A model generated the notes under the pieces. That model was not told the origin of the DNA. It saw only the letters and a list, made by a program, of their open reading frames with translations, and did not search any database. DNA of 64,000 nucleotides from Symbiodinium natans (Eukaryota; Sar; Dinophyceae; Suessiales; Symbiodiniaceae), in the NCBI GenBank assembly GCA_905221605.1, contig CAJNDS010002279.1, positions 515,586 through 579,585 of the forward strand, in the 5' to 3' direction. Positions 52,724-63,244 of the stretch are shown here, piece by piece. A program made the translations under genes and the position numbers. Every line of letters starts with the position of its first letter. Position 1 is the first letter of the stretch.

Positions 52724-52954
52724 GCTGATTCGGGTTTGGGGTTTGGGGTTTGGGGTTTGGGGTTTAGGGTTTAGGGTTTAGGGTTTAGGGTTTAGGGTTT
52801 GGGCTTCGGGGTTTGGGTTTGGGCTTTTCTCCTCAATTATTGGAAAAGCTTCTGGGGGTGATGATTACAGTAATTATGAGTATACAGACCATGAGTGAAT
52901 TCTATTTGTCATTGTTTGACTCCTTTTTTTACCCCACACATGGCGTTTGCGCAG

Positions 52955-53016
52955 GCCCTCCTCTGGCGACGGCTTCTCGGACGACGACTCGGACGGCGTG
53001 GAAGTGAAGGCCTGCG
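52955..53016 (+). CDS. Candidate exon, Asp-rich
   Basis: GTTTGCGCAG to GCG|GTGGGA, 62 bases: PSSGDGFSDDDSDGVEVKAC. Confidence 0.5.
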
Positions 53017-53510
53017 GTGGGATCCCTAAAGCCCTGAACCCTAAATGCCAAATTTTGGGTTTAGGGTTTAGGGTTTCGGGTTTCGGGTTTAGGGTTAGGG
53101 TTTAGGGTTCAGGGTTTAGGGTCTCAGGTTTTCAGGGTTTTTAGGGTTTAGGGTTTAGGGCGTTTAGGGCCTACATCTTGGGAGAAGTATGACTTTCCCC
53201 GGCCGACTTCCCAAGCCCGGATGCAAAAAGGGCTAGGCCCTAACCCTAAACCTTCTCTTGGGGGGCGTGGGGGGGGGGGGGGGGGTACCCTCAATGTAAG
53301 GCTGCGTCTTCCAAAGGAAAGGAAAATTCCAAGGGTACAATACATGGAGAAACGGCCATGTGCCGGTTGTGAAGTCGAGTCCCTTTCCGAGATCGTCACG
53401 AGTGCTGTCTGTGCTATACTAAAGGGCCTAATTAAGTTAAGGGGTTCAGGGTTTGGGGTCCCTAAACCCTGAACCCTAAACCCCGGACTTCGTCGCACCG
53501 ATCCTCCCAG

Positions 53511-53590
53511 GAAGCTTTCCCGATGCGCGACAGCTGGCTTCTCCTGAGCCGCGAGAAGTCTCGCTTCTACGCGAAGGAAAACTCTATGCG
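53511..53590 (+). CDS. Candidate exon with GC donor
   Basis: CTCCCAG to ATGCG|GCTTGG, 80 bases: EAFPMRDSWLLLSREKSRFY then AKENSM. Confidence 0.5.
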
Positions 53591-53606
53591 GCTTGGCCTA
53601 CACCCT

Positions 53607-53809
53607 AAACCCTAAACCCCTAAACCCCTAAACCCCTAAACCCCTAAACCCTAAACCCTAAACCCTAAACTCTAAACCCTAAACCCTAAACCCTAAATCC
53701 TAAACCCTAGCCCTAAACCCTAAACCCTAAATCCTAAATCCTAAACCCTAGCCCTAAACCCTAAACCCTAAATCCTAAACCCTAGCCCTAAACCCTAAAC
53801 CCTAAACAC
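53607..53809. repeat. CCCTAAA array with higher-order variants
   Basis: Begins with CCCCTAAA octamers, then heptamers with CCTAGCC and ATCCTAA variants recurring about every 50 bases, which suggests local duplication of a short block. Confidence 0.9.
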
Positions 53810-53858
53810 TTCTGGGAGTCAGGGCAAGCCTGGGGTCTAACATTTCCAACCTCAAAAG

Positions 53859-53924
53859 CAGGAGAGAGCCAGGCAACGCATCAGAGTGTGGGTGGATGAT
53901 GTTGATTTCTGAGCTTCTTGAAGG
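53859..53924 (+). CDS. Candidate exon
   Basis: CAAAAG to AAGG|GTTTAGGG, 66 bases: RREPGNASECGWMMLISELL then E. Confidence 0.4.
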
Positions 53925-54028
53925 GTTTAGGGTTTAGGGTTTAGGGTTTAGGGTTTAGGGTTTAGGGTTTAGGGTTTAGGGTTTTGGGTTTAGGGTTTCA
54001 TCTCGCCTTCCCTTTCCTGGCATGCAGC

Positions 54029-54051
54029 AAGTCCGGGTTCAATTACTTAGA
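54029..54051 (+). CDS. Candidate short exon with strong acceptor
   Basis: The acceptor CCTTTCCTGGCATGCAG is pyrimidine-rich. Reads KSGFNYLE before TTTAGGG begins; no clean donor. Confidence 0.3.
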
Positions 54052-54711
54052 GTTTAGGGTTTAGGGTTTAGGGTTTAGGGTTTAGGGTTTAGGGTTTAGG
54101 GTTTAGGCAGTGACTGCACAGGCTAAACCCCATTGTAAAACCAAACGAAGCATGACAGTCCCTAGACGACGAGCCCATGTACATTATAGGGTTGCAGGAC
54201 GCATCTCTGAATCGAAATCCTGTAAAGCAAGCTGCGTTTCCTGCTTGCACCTGGCATCTTGAATGCGCAAAGCCGCACGACACCCTCACATTTAGGGTTC
54301 AGGGTTAGGGTTTAGGGTTCAGAGATTTCGGGGGATTTCGGCTTCGAACGCCTCCTTGTATATCTACCCGCAGCCGCAACAAGTTGAGGGCCCTGAAACC
54401 CTATGGCCCTATGACCCTTAGACGCAAACCCTAAACCTGTCACCCTAAACCTTAAAACCCTGAACCTTAAACCCTAAACCTTGCTGGCAGAGAGCGCGTG
54501 CCAAACCCTAAACCTTAAACCCTAAACCTTAAACCCTGAACCTTAAACCCTGAACCTTAAACCCTGAACCTTAAACCCAAACAAAGCCTAAATACCATTT
54601 TGACCTAAAGCCCGCTAAACCACCCTTATAAGCCCTAAGAGGATGAAGCAACCCTAAACTTGCAATCCTGAACCCTAAACCCTAAACCCTACAGATGAAA
54701 CTTGTAACCAG

Positions 54712-54790
54712 GACCGGCCCGTTGTTCGTCAAAGCGGGTCTGCTGAGCATGTCCAGCGAGTCTTCGAAGGAGCGTTTGGAAACTGCACGG
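54712..54790 (+). CDS. Candidate exon with GC donor
   Basis: TAACCAG to ACGG|GCTAGG, 79 bases: DRPVVRQSGSAEHVQRVFEG then AFGNCT. Confidence 0.5.
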
Positions 54791-54859
54791 GCTAGGGGCT
54801 AGGGTTTTGGGTTTTGGGTTTAGGGTGGCAAAAAGCGTTTAGGGTTTGGGTTTAGCTAG

Positions 54860-55530
54860 GGTTCAATTAACGGTTCAATGTTTAGACAAACCCTTGCGAA
54901 GCCCCGGTTGCCCGAAGATGTGAGTGGGTATCTATTCGGAGACCGACTATGCAGGTATATGGGGTCTATGCCAGGATTATGATAGCTATCCGCACCTCCA
55001 CTGTCACAAAAGTTCGACTTCCTTGAGCACCAGTAAGATATGTAGGGTTTATAGGCTTTTTCGCGGCTTATTCTTTTCAACAGGCGGACCGGATTCGATG
55101 CAGCTACCCCACAACATGTAGAATCCAGGTCAACGGCAGAACAGGGCAACGACACCCTCAATTTGCAGCCAGCCAAGTCAAGCCAGCAATCCTGCGGAAA
55201 CACGCTTCGGGAAAGATCTCATAGCGGTTGAGGGTTTGCGGAACAGGGTTTAGGGTTTAAGGGGGTACATCTGCAACAGCGGGGTCCTACAAACTAGAAC
55301 CTGTCGCTGGCGAAAAGCACCGAAATCGTGGACCCCCAAAATCTCCGGACCCCCAGACCCTACAAAATCCCCAAGAATTGCGTGAGCAATGGGGGAGGCA
55401 GGCCTGTTGTTGAATCATGGGGTTTTGGAGTACCACACTTTAATACTTTTTGTTGGTTCTGGGTTCCTGTTTCTTCTACTTATACCTAAAACGTATACAC
55501 CTGTTTTACTCCGGGTTTACTCCGAAGTAG
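54860..55530. other. Mostly unique stretch, no secure gene
   Basis: Both strands have frames of 65-115 codons at 54856-55203. A GTGAGT follows CCCGAAGAT at 54918, so a short exon may end there. Confidence 0.35.
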
Positions 55531-55623
55531 GGTGAAGCCCTTACCACCGCAAAGACTGAGCCAACCGAGCTTCCCTCGTCTCTCACCTCGAGCCGAGAAC
55601 CACCGGAGAGTTCAAGTGTTCAG
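55531..55623 (+). CDS. Candidate exon, Pro/Arg-rich
   Basis: GAAGTAG to CAG|GTCGGA, 93 bases: VKPLPPQRLSQPSFPRLSPR then AENHRRVQVF. Confidence 0.45.
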
Positions 55624-55883
55624 GTCGGAGCAAATGCTTTAGGGGGGGGGGGGGGGGGGAGGGAACCATTGGTTTAGGTTTAATGGTTTAATGGTTTAAG
55701 GGATTCTTGGTTAAATGGTTCATTGGTTTAATGGTTTAGGGGTTCGGTGTTCAAAATCACTCTAAGCCCTTGACCCTAAAGCTCAAGGCCTAAGTCAGCA
55801 GCCGGAACAGTTCACCGAATGCGACCCTAAACCCCAAACCCTAAACCCTAAACGCTAAACCCTAGACCTAAACCCCGGACCAG

Positions 55884-55945
55884 GAGAAGAAGAAGGGGTG
55901 GATGAGTCCGCCCTGGCTCCCTGGCGGTGATATCTGTGCGCAGAG
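55884..55945 (+). CDS. Candidate exon
   Basis: GGACCAG to AGA|GTGCTG, 62 bases: EKKKGWMSPPWLPGGDICAQ then R. Confidence 0.45.
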
Positions 55946-56110
55946 AGTGCTGTCTGGGCCGATTAGGATTTGGGGTTTAGGTTTAGGGTTAGGGTTTAGG
56001 ATTTGGGTTTTTAAGGTTTAGGGTTTGGGGTTTAGGGCCGGCGTAATGCCAAGGTGCTTCATTCAGCTTTTCTCTACACTGCAAGGTAAAGGTGGGTTGG
56101 TGCAGACCAG

Positions 56111-56155
56111 TGCGAGGTGAAAGTCTCTCATTACGAGGTTGTCGCAGCTGCAACA
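56111..56155 (+). CDS. Candidate exon, 15 codons, phase 0
   Basis: CAGACCAG to ACA|GTAGGT, 45 bases: CEVKVSHYEVVAAAT. Confidence 0.45.
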
Positions 56156-56438
56156 GTAGGTGATCACGACATACCCCCCCCCCCCCTAATCACAGCTTTT
56201 GAACCTCAACATAGTAGTTCTTGGTGTGATAGAGAGCGATCCGGCAAGTGTCTGAAACACTATACTTGCCACGCAATGGCGCACCTTGGGTGCCTAATTC
56301 GCCTGCGCCCCACTAGATTTTGCGCAATTGTCGGGTACACCCGAAACCCTAAACCCTAAACCCTAAATCCTAAACCCTAAACCCTAAACCCCAAACCCTA
56401 AACCCCAAACCCCAAACCCTGAACCCAGCACACCCCAG

Positions 56439-56513
56439 AATCAAGTGTAGGTTAAGGGGGCGCCTCCTGGAAATGATCGAAAGATTTAAGTTTGCAAGGA
56501 CACTTGGCACAGG
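56439..56513 (+). CDS. Candidate exon with GC donor
   Basis: CACCCCAG to CAGG|GCCCAC, 75 bases: IKCRLRGRLLEMIERFKFAR then TLGT. The end resembles the lead-in to an AGC-kinase glycine loop, but no matching following exon was found. Confidence 0.4.
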
Positions 56514-57089
56514 GCCCACGAGACTCTTCTTGTACAGCGAAACCCCAAACCCTGAGCCCTACAACCGTAACCTTTAGAGGTTAGGCTTCAGGGTTTAGGG
56601 TTTAGGGTTTAGGGTAAAACCTACACCGCCTACACCCCTTTGTTCCTCGAAGCCCAGGCTAGGAACGCGTTAAGGGCTCGGAGTTCAGACGCAGGTCCAG
56701 TGTAGCATATCTTCTGCCCGTTCGGCTCAAAGTGACACAATGCAAGTAAAACCTTTAAACCTTTGGCCCCTAAAATCCTAAACCTTGAACTCTAAGGGCT
56801 AAATCCCAAATTGAGAGTCCAGCGAGCCTTAAGGCATAGCACTACGGAGCCTCACCCGTCAGCCCTTCGTCCAGTTGAGGGTTTGGGGTTTAGGGTTTAG
56901 GGCTGGGGGCTCTTTAGCGGCCGGGAGGGTAAGTTTATCCCAACCCAGCTGCCTCCCTCTAACCCTGAAAACCCTCAAACCCCTCAAACCCTGAAAACCC
57001 TAAAACCCTAAACCCGCCTAAACCCTAACCCTAAACCCCTAAACCCTCGAAGCCTGAAAAGAAAGTGGCGGCCCCTGAAAGCCCCCCAG

Positions 57090-57133
57090 GAGTCCTTGGA
57101 GGATTGGCTGGGATGTGACCGGAGGTCCGGGGG
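57090..57133 (+). CDS. Candidate exon
   Basis: CCCCCAG to GGGG|GTTTGG, 44 bases: ESLEDWLGCDRRSG. The intron that follows opens with a TTTAGGGG array. Confidence 0.4.
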
Positions 57134-57136
57134 GTT

Positions 57137-57300
57137 TGGGGTTTAGGGGTTTAGGGGTTTAGGGGTTTAGGGGTTTAGGGGTTTAGGGGTTTAGGGGTTT
57201 AGGGGTTTAGGGGTTTAGGGGTTTAGGGTTTAGGGTTTAGGGGTTTAGGGGTTTAGGGGTTTAGGGGTTTAGGGGTTTAGGGCTTAGGGTTTAGGGTTTA
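57137..57300. repeat. TTTAGGGG octamer array
   Basis: About 17 octamers with a few heptamers. The extra G is homogeneous, so the array probably spread by local amplification of a variant unit. Confidence 0.9.
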
Positions 57301-57684
57301 CCCAAACCCCCCCCCCTAAGTGGGCAAAGTAATGGCGTGTTTTTTGATGGGTTTTGGGCTTACTTTGGCGTCGAGGCGGGTTTAGGGCTTAGGGCTAAGG
57401 GTGCTCGGTGCAAAGAGGGTTTAGGGTTCAATTAGGGTTCAGGGTTTAAGAGATGAATAAAGGAATTCGATGGTTTTTAGGGTGGTTGAGGGACTTAGTT
57501 TTTTGTTTTTGTTTTTGTGTCTCTGTGTGGGGGGGGGGGGGGTCTTGTGTTTAGGATCGAAGGTGTAGGGCTTAGGGTTTCAGGGGTTAGGGCTTGGAGG
57601 GGAGGGGGGGAGGCTTGCTATTTGTCACAAAGACGGTCAAGCCACGATCGTCACAGATTTCCGAAAACCCAAGTACTCCTGAGT

Positions 57685-57782
57685 TTGGGATGTTCCCTCT
57701 TGGTCCTTAATTGGGATCATAGTAGGGGGGGGGTACTAAAATCCATATCAAGGGGGATGTAGCGGAAGGGGGAACATCCCAA
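57685..57782. mobile_element. MITE-like element, family 2
   Basis: TTGGGATGTTCCCTCTT / AAGGGGGAACATCCCAA; lies just upstream of the S1 exon. Confidence 0.75.
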
Positions 57783-57874
57783 GTCGGAATTCCATCTTCC
57801 ATCCGCGGCTGACATTGGTGGGTCCTACCTGGGTTTTTTGGGGTTTAGGGTTTAGGGAGCTCCAAACTTGGCAG

Positions 57875-57930
57875 GCTTGCTGCTTCTTCATGACTTCGTG
57901 ACCCTTCCCATGGTCACCTGGCGGCGAGAC
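57875..57930 (+). CDS. Channel exon: S1 segment
   Basis: Between GGCAG and GTCTGG, phase 2 to 0. Reads LLLLHDFVTLPMVTWRRD, hydrophobic with the D-x(4)-P spacing usual in S1 of this channel class. The least certain of the five exons. Confidence 0.5.
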
Positions 57931-60900
57931 GTCTGGGAGTTTAGGGTTTCGGGTTTGGGGTTTAGAGATTAGGGCTTGGGTTTGGGGTTTGGGAGTTTAG
58001 GGTTTCGGGTTTAGGGTTTAGAGATTAGGGTTTGGGTTTGGGGTTAAGGGTTTTCAAGGGATGAAGACTCGTACCCCGAAGGTTGTACCCCAGAAGGTTT
58101 CCCTTAAACGTGCTCCGAATATGTTCCGGGTGCTAGCTTGAGGATCTTAAAAAATGGGTCCTCGCAACCCAAGTGGGGTTTAGGGTTTAGGGTAAACCCT
58201 AAACCCTAAACCCTAAACCCTAAACCCTAAACCCTGAACCCTAAACCCTAAACCCTAAACCCTAAACCCTAAACCCTAAACCCTAAACCCTAAACCCTAA
58301 ACCCTAAACCCTAAACCCTAAACCCTAAACCTACACCTGAAACCTAAGCCCCAAACCTGGGACCCTTCCCGCGAACCCAACCCAATGCCGAGGCAGTGTT
58401 TCACCCACCTCCTACGGCGCTTGGCACCTTCCTCGAGTGCCTTGGCATTCAGGGGGTTGAGGCTGTTCGGGCCTAAGCCCCAAACCCTAAACCCTAAACC
58501 CTAAATCCCTAAATCCCTAAACCCCTAAACCCCTAAACCCCTAAACCCCTAAACCCCTAAACCCCTAAACCCCTAAACCCGGGTGGTAGGGTTTCAGGGT
58601 CTTGGGTCCCGACCGCGGAGCCCTCCAGTCCGACCCGCAGGTGCCCCCTTGCTTCCCATAAGTACCCTAGTAGTAGATAAACCCTAAACCCTAAACCCTT
58701 GGGGTAGTAGAATCCCCTTATAATCCCAAAGCTTAACCTGTTAAGTCCCCCAGGTTACTGGACAACTAAGGTACCGTAGAAGCTCTCAAATAAAGGCCCA
58801 ATGGGTCATGACAACGGAGCGGGTTTGGGGCTTGGGGCTTTTTTAGGGTTTATAGGGTTTAGGGATTAGGGCTTGTAAATACAAGGTCTTGGGTTTTTTG
58901 GGGTTTTTAGGGTTCAGGGTTTAGGCACCATGAGCCTGGTGCTTGAAACAACACCCATGGACCCTAAGGCCCTAAGCTCTATGGGTCCAATAGAAGCGCC
59001 CACTCCAGTTCTCTAAGGGAAGTTACATGGGCCATTAAGTTTAGGGTGTAAGGTGTGGAATTTAGGGTTCAGGGTTTCGAAACAAAGTTACATGGGCCCT
59101 TGATTTGGTCCCTTGCCTCCTATAAAGGGCTCTGATGTTTGGGCCCTTGGCGCGTCCAGGGTGTATCTTGGCTTCTTCTGGTTTGGCTCTTCGGGCTTGA
59201 ACCTTTTGGTTTTTGTTGTTACTACAAGAAGGAGGCTACAAGTTAAACTTTCGGGAAGGGATTCAGAAGTCAGCCAAGGCATAAGGGGTATATGCGGGGC
59301 CCCCCCCCACTTAAGGGCCCATACTGATCATGCCACTCCCCTAAGAAGCTCGGCTAAACCCCTCATCCGGGGGCATCTCAGGATAGCCACAGTTGCTTCG
59401 GCCAATTGGCCTAATTAGACAGGTGCTGCGCTAAACCCTAAACCCTAAACCCTAAACCCTTATGTACTGGGCATCTAGCAGGGCACCCTGGACCCCCCAA
59501 AAACTCGAGGGCACCCCGAAGACGACCCTTTTTGTTTAATCCTAGACAGCTCCTTCTTGACTTAGTCAGTGGGGTTTGTCAGGTGGGTTATGTGGATTAG
59601 AGTATAGAGTTCTAGGGGATACAAAGTAGACAGACTAGGTCAAAAGAGCTTCCAAGTGGTGCCCCTCAACAGTCCCATTGTGAAAGTGCAGATTCGCTAT
59701 TGCATTCAAGCCGCCCCAGCTGGCCAGCGGGGGGCCTGTGAGAGAACTGCCTTCCCCGCAAGTTTGATCCCAAACCCTCTTAAAGCCCCCCACTGAAGCC
59801 TTACCCCCCTGAACCCTTTGATCCCAAACCCTCGAAAGCCCCCTGAAGCCCGTATCCGCCTGAACCCCCTAAACACTAAACCCTAAACCCGTAATCCTTA
59901 GGTGGCTGTCGGCTGTCTTTTGGACGATGAACATCTTCGCATCCATGACGGTCGGCTTCATGCGAAACGGTGTGGCGGTGTCTCGGGCGGCAGTGATCTC
60001 GGGCATGTAGGGTTAGGGTTTAGGGTCCCCGGGTTCAGGGTTCAGGGTTCAGGGTTTAGGGTTCAGGGTTTAGGGTTTAGGGTTTAGGGTTTAGGGTAAA
60101 GCCCAAAGACCCCCTGACCTCTAAACCCCAAACCTGGCCATCCTTTCCAAGTTCGGGCAGGGTTTTAAGGTTCTCGTTTAGGGTTGAGGGTTTAGGAGGT
60201 TTAGGAGGTTGAGGGTTTAGGGTTTAGGGTTTAGGGTTTAGGGCTTAGGGTTTCTCAACTTCCGGCCAGGTCATTGACAGGCAGTGCAGGGCATCAGAAA
60301 ATAAGGTAAGCTTGCGCAGCACCCTCGCCCGCCCCCCCTTACTTGGAAGCCCTTCTGACCTCGAAAGTAAGGGTTCAGGGTTCAGGGTTTAGGGTTAGTC
60401 AGGTGGGTTATGGGATTCTACTCGGGTTTCTAGGAGATACTAAGTCGACTTGCTAAGTCAAAAGATCTTCCAAGCACCAAGCCCCAAATTGCAGGTTCAC
60501 ATATTTGTAGGCTTTGGGGCCATTGTTGCAGCGACCAACCCTCACACCCTCAAGCCTGAATGAAAGAATTGGGGGGGGGGGGGGGGGGGGGGGGATCCTA
60601 TGGGATTGAGAACAAGGTCATTTAGGGTTTAGGGTTTAGCCTTTTTAGCAATTTTAGGCTTACGAACATAAGGGGCCCTCACACAGCCCCCCCCCCCCCC
60701 CCAAAGAGTAGGACTTCCTTCCCATAAGGACCCCCAATAAGGTGCCCCCTAGTTTCGGAAACCACCATATATGGGTTGCAGAAGCATAAGGTCATTTAGG
60801 GTTGAGGGTTTGGGGTTTGAGAAATTTGGGAACCCTAAACCCCAAACCCTAAACCCTAAACCCTAAACGCTAAACGCTAAACCCTAAACCCTAAACCCTG

Positions 60901-63105
60901 ACTGAAGTCGAGCCCAGCCTTGAAGGTGATGGACTTCGGCATCATCCTGAAGAACTACCTGAGGACACCACCGGGCCTAGGGCTTGTGGGCTTGCACTCC
61001 CTGTATTGGGTTTAGGGTTTAGGGTTTAGGGTTTAGGGTTTAGGGTTTAGGGTCTAGGGTCTAGGGTCTAGGGTTTAGGGTTTAGGGTTTAGGGTTTAGG
61101 GTTTAGGGTTTAGGGTTTAGGGTTTAGGGTTTAGGGTACCCATGCACAGTTTCCGCTGCTTAGCGCCTCCAAACCTAAGCAAGTTCGTGCAGTTGTGGGT
61201 TCTGCCCGGAGACCTCAACATTTTTTGGCAAATTAAGGAATGTTTCCTAATGCAGGGATAGAGGAGCTTATGGGCAGGTAGGGCTTACAGTATATGGTTT
61301 AGAGATTAGGGCTTGCGGCTTGCGATATAGAGTTGGGGGGTGCAATTCGAGTTTAGAAAAAAGTGCTTAGGGCTTAAAGTTTCGGGTGCAGGGTCTGAGA
61401 AAGCCAGCAAAACAGGGTTTAGGGTTTGGGGTTTAGGGTTTTGGGTTTAGGGTTTAGGGTTTAGGGTGCATTCGGAGTTGCGAGCCTCTTATTCTCCTTG
61501 CTGTGGTTGTGGCTGTTCTGATTAAGGGCGGTCGTGGATGAACTCAGCAACTGATCCGCTGAGGTCGAAGTTGTCCGGGCTTTCAGAAATGGAGGTTTAC
61601 GACAATAGGGGGCCGCCCCAAAAATCTAGATCCACAAATCGTAGGAGTCCCTGTTAAATAAGGGCCCCAATAGGGTACCTCGAACTTAGGAAACCCCAAA
61701 ATCACACCCCCCCAGCATTCGTCCCCTAACCCTGAACTCCTAAGCCCGAGAATTTTGTCAGTCCAGAAGACGCCGGGCCATATTCTTCTGCTGTAGGGTA
61801 TTGAGGGGTTCGGGACCGAATCGACAGCCGTCTCGGTGGGGGTAGCCACCCCTAACCCCCACAAAGCGCTCTCTTAAGCAGGACATGCTTCTTGCCGCCA
61901 CAAACCCCTCAAACCTAAGCCCTAAGCCCTAAACCCTAACCCCCTAAACCCTAAACCCTAAGCCCTCAACCCTAACCCCCTAAACCCTAAACCCTAACCC
62001 CCTAAGCCTGCTTCAGGACGTGGTTCGTGCCGGACGTTGCCTTGGTGCTCTTGGATTGGCTAAGCTGCTTCGGCCGGAAAGCCCAACTTCATGACTCCCC
62101 CCCCCCCCCCTCTGCACTACTTTAGGATTTAGGGCTTTGGGTTCAGCAGCTCGTGTACTAGCTTTCACTAGTCGAGCTCTTTTTCCATCATGTCCACCCA
62201 AGGGTTGGAGGTGGGAGGAGGGGCAGAGGTTGCGAAGGGGGGGGGGGGGAGGGGAGGGATTTTGGGGCTTGGGGTTCTGGGATTCTATAGGGTGTAGGGG
62301 TTAAAGTTTCGGGCACAGGTGAATCCCTAAACCCTAAACCCTAAACCCTAAACCCTACTTTGAGAACCCCAGAGGTGCTTCTACCCCCGACATGCCAGAA
62401 GGCCCAAGCGTAGCAGGGCTCCCCGGGTTTGTTTAGGGTTTAGGATTTGGTGTGTAGGGTTTAGGGTTTAGGGTTTAGGGTTTAGGGTTTAGGGTTTAGG
62501 GTTTAGGGTTTAGGGTTTAGGGTTTAGGGTTTAGGGTTTAGGGTTTAGGGTTTAGGCTTGGGATCAAAGGGTTTAGGGTTTAGGGTTTAGGGTTTAGGGC
62601 AGGAGGTCGGTAGCCTTCCGGGTGGTGTCTTGAAGCCTGTTGCAGAAGGGTTTTGGGCTTCAAGTCGCCTCCGTCGATCTTCGGCTGGAGCTCCGTCAGA
62701 TGACGGTCGGCATCAATGGAGTTTTGTGTGTTTAGGGTTTGGGGTTTAGGGTTTGGGGGTGCTACATCCGCATGGGTAGTTCGACCCTGAGCCCTATCTT
62801 CGTCATATGAATGGCGCCCGAAGAGCCTAGTCAACATGACCTAAACCTAAGCCTAATTCATGTATCTGCAACTCACCCGAAAGCCTAAACCCTAAACCCT
62901 GAACCCTGAACCCTAAACCCTAAAACCTAAACCCTAAGCCCTAAACCCTCAACCCTCAACCCTCAACCCTAAACCCTAACCCCCCCCCCCCCCCAACCCA
63001 GCCGCGACTCAGGCTTGTCTGCGCCTGCAGAGAACTCCATGGATGAGTCGACCGACTTCCTTCGCCTCGTTCGGCTGCTGCGCATCATACGCCTCTTAGC
63101 GCTTC
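57875..63105 (+). CDS. Voltage-gated K+-channel-like gene (EAG/HCN/CNG class), five recognised exons for S1-S4
   Basis: Recognised exons: 57875-57930 (S1), 59902-60002 (S2), 60918-60963 (S2-S3 linker), 62017-62072 (S3), 63031-63105 (S4). The linker exon ends in NYLR and the S3 exon starts TWFVPD; their join gives YLRTWF, the signature before S3 in HCN/EAG-type channels, with matching codon phase (CTG AG / G ACG TGG). The S4 exon has Arg at every third position (LRLVRLLRIIRLL), the voltage sensor. At least one exon between S1 and S2 is missing from this model because phases do not match. The pore, gate and any cyclic-nucleotide-binding domain lie beyond 64 kb; the N-terminal exons must lie upstream and may include some islands listed at 51-57 kb. 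Each intron starts with or soon enters TTTAGGG arrays and ends near CCCTAAA arrays. Confidence 0.65.
58174..58335. repeat. Head-to-head TTTAGGG / CCCTAAA junction
   Basis: TTTAGGG units run into CCCTAAA units with no spacer at about 58192 (GGGTTTAGGGT then AAACCCT), followed by about 18 CCCTAAA units. Confidence 0.9.
58500..58580. repeat. CCCCTAAA octamer array
   Basis: About 10 octamers, the reverse-strand counterpart of the 57.1-kb variant array. Confidence 0.9.
58640..59420. other. S1-S2 intron interior
   Basis: Unique sequence with GTTACATGGGCC repeated at 59033 and 59087, and a 101-codon + frame (59113-59418) that I do not trust because it sits inside the channel intron. Confidence 0.4.
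59548..59656. mobile_element. MITE-like element, family 3, in the S1-S2 intron
   Basis: AGCTCCTTCTTGACTTAGTC / ACTAGGTCAAAAGAGCTTCC; interior GGTTTGTCAGGTGGGTTATG. Confidence 0.7.
59902..60002 (+). CDS. Channel exon: S2 and start of S2-S3 linker
   Basis: Acceptor CCTTAG. Reads WLSAVFWTMNIFASMTVGF and then MRNGVAVSR, matching the FW..DI....G pattern at the end of S2. Donor is GC at 60003 if joined to 60918; a GT at 60007 is the alternative. Another frame is open too (VAVGCLLDDEHLRIHDGR), which lowers certainty. Confidence 0.6.
60342..60474. mobile_element. MITE-like element, family 3, with telomere-like insert
   Basis: CTTGGAAGCCCTTCTGAC / GTCAAAAGATCTTCCAAG. Compared with the copy at 59548 it has about 24 extra bases (60370-60394) made of TTCAGGG and TTTAGGG units. 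Confidence 0.75.
60918..60963 (+). CDS. Channel exon: S2-S3 linker ending NYLR
   Basis: Acceptor GCCCAG. Reads LKVMDFGIILKNYLR. It must end before GACACC at 60964, a GA donor, to join S3. Without splicing the frame stays open to a GTTTAGGG donor at 61010, giving a 102-base alternative exon (60908-61009). Confidence 0.6.
61010..61138. repeat. TTTAGGG array in the channel linker-S3 intron
   Basis: About 18 units including three TCTAGGG units in a row. Confidence 0.92.
62017..62072 (+). CDS. Channel exon: S3 segment
   Basis: Acceptor GCTTCAG after CCCTAAACCC repeats. Reads TWFVPDVALVLLDWLSCF, the conserved TWF..D....DW block. The donor is probably GC at 62073, which leaves phase 1 and fits the S4 exon. 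Confidence 0.7.
62441..62601. repeat. TTTAGGG array in the channel S3-S4 intron
   Basis: About 20 units, interrupted once by GCTTGGGATCAAAGGG. Confidence 0.92.
63031..63105 (+). CDS. Channel exon: S4 voltage sensor
   Basis: Acceptor GCCTGCAG, donor GTTTAGGG at 63106. Reads NSMDESTDFLRLVRLLRIIR then LLAL, with four Arg spaced every third residue. Phase 1 in, phase 1 out; the intron begins with the telomere-like array itself. Confidence 0.75.
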
Positions 63106-63244
63106 GTTTAGGGTTTAGGGTTTAGGGTTTAGGGTTTAGGGTTTAGGGTTTAGGGTGAGTTGCAGATAATGAATTTGGACTGGGTTTAGGTCATGTTGAC
63201 TAGGGGCTGCTTAGCGCTTCCTAGCTTCCCACCGGTTGGATCTA

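Noticed and set aside
53148-53498. Frames ending or starting in LGFRV or NPKP motifs (this and many others)
   Set aside because: GLGFRV and LNPKP are translations of TTTAGGG and CCCTAAA repeats, so frame length is inflated by array read-through.
59113-59418. 101-codon + frame
   Set aside because: Sits in the S1-S2 intron, has no ATG-context or domain support, and crosses a CCCCCCCC run.
61470-61545. Hydrophobic island reading LILLAVVVAVLIKGG
   Set aside because: It lies between the linker and S3 exons, which join exactly without it, so it is intronic in the channel gene.
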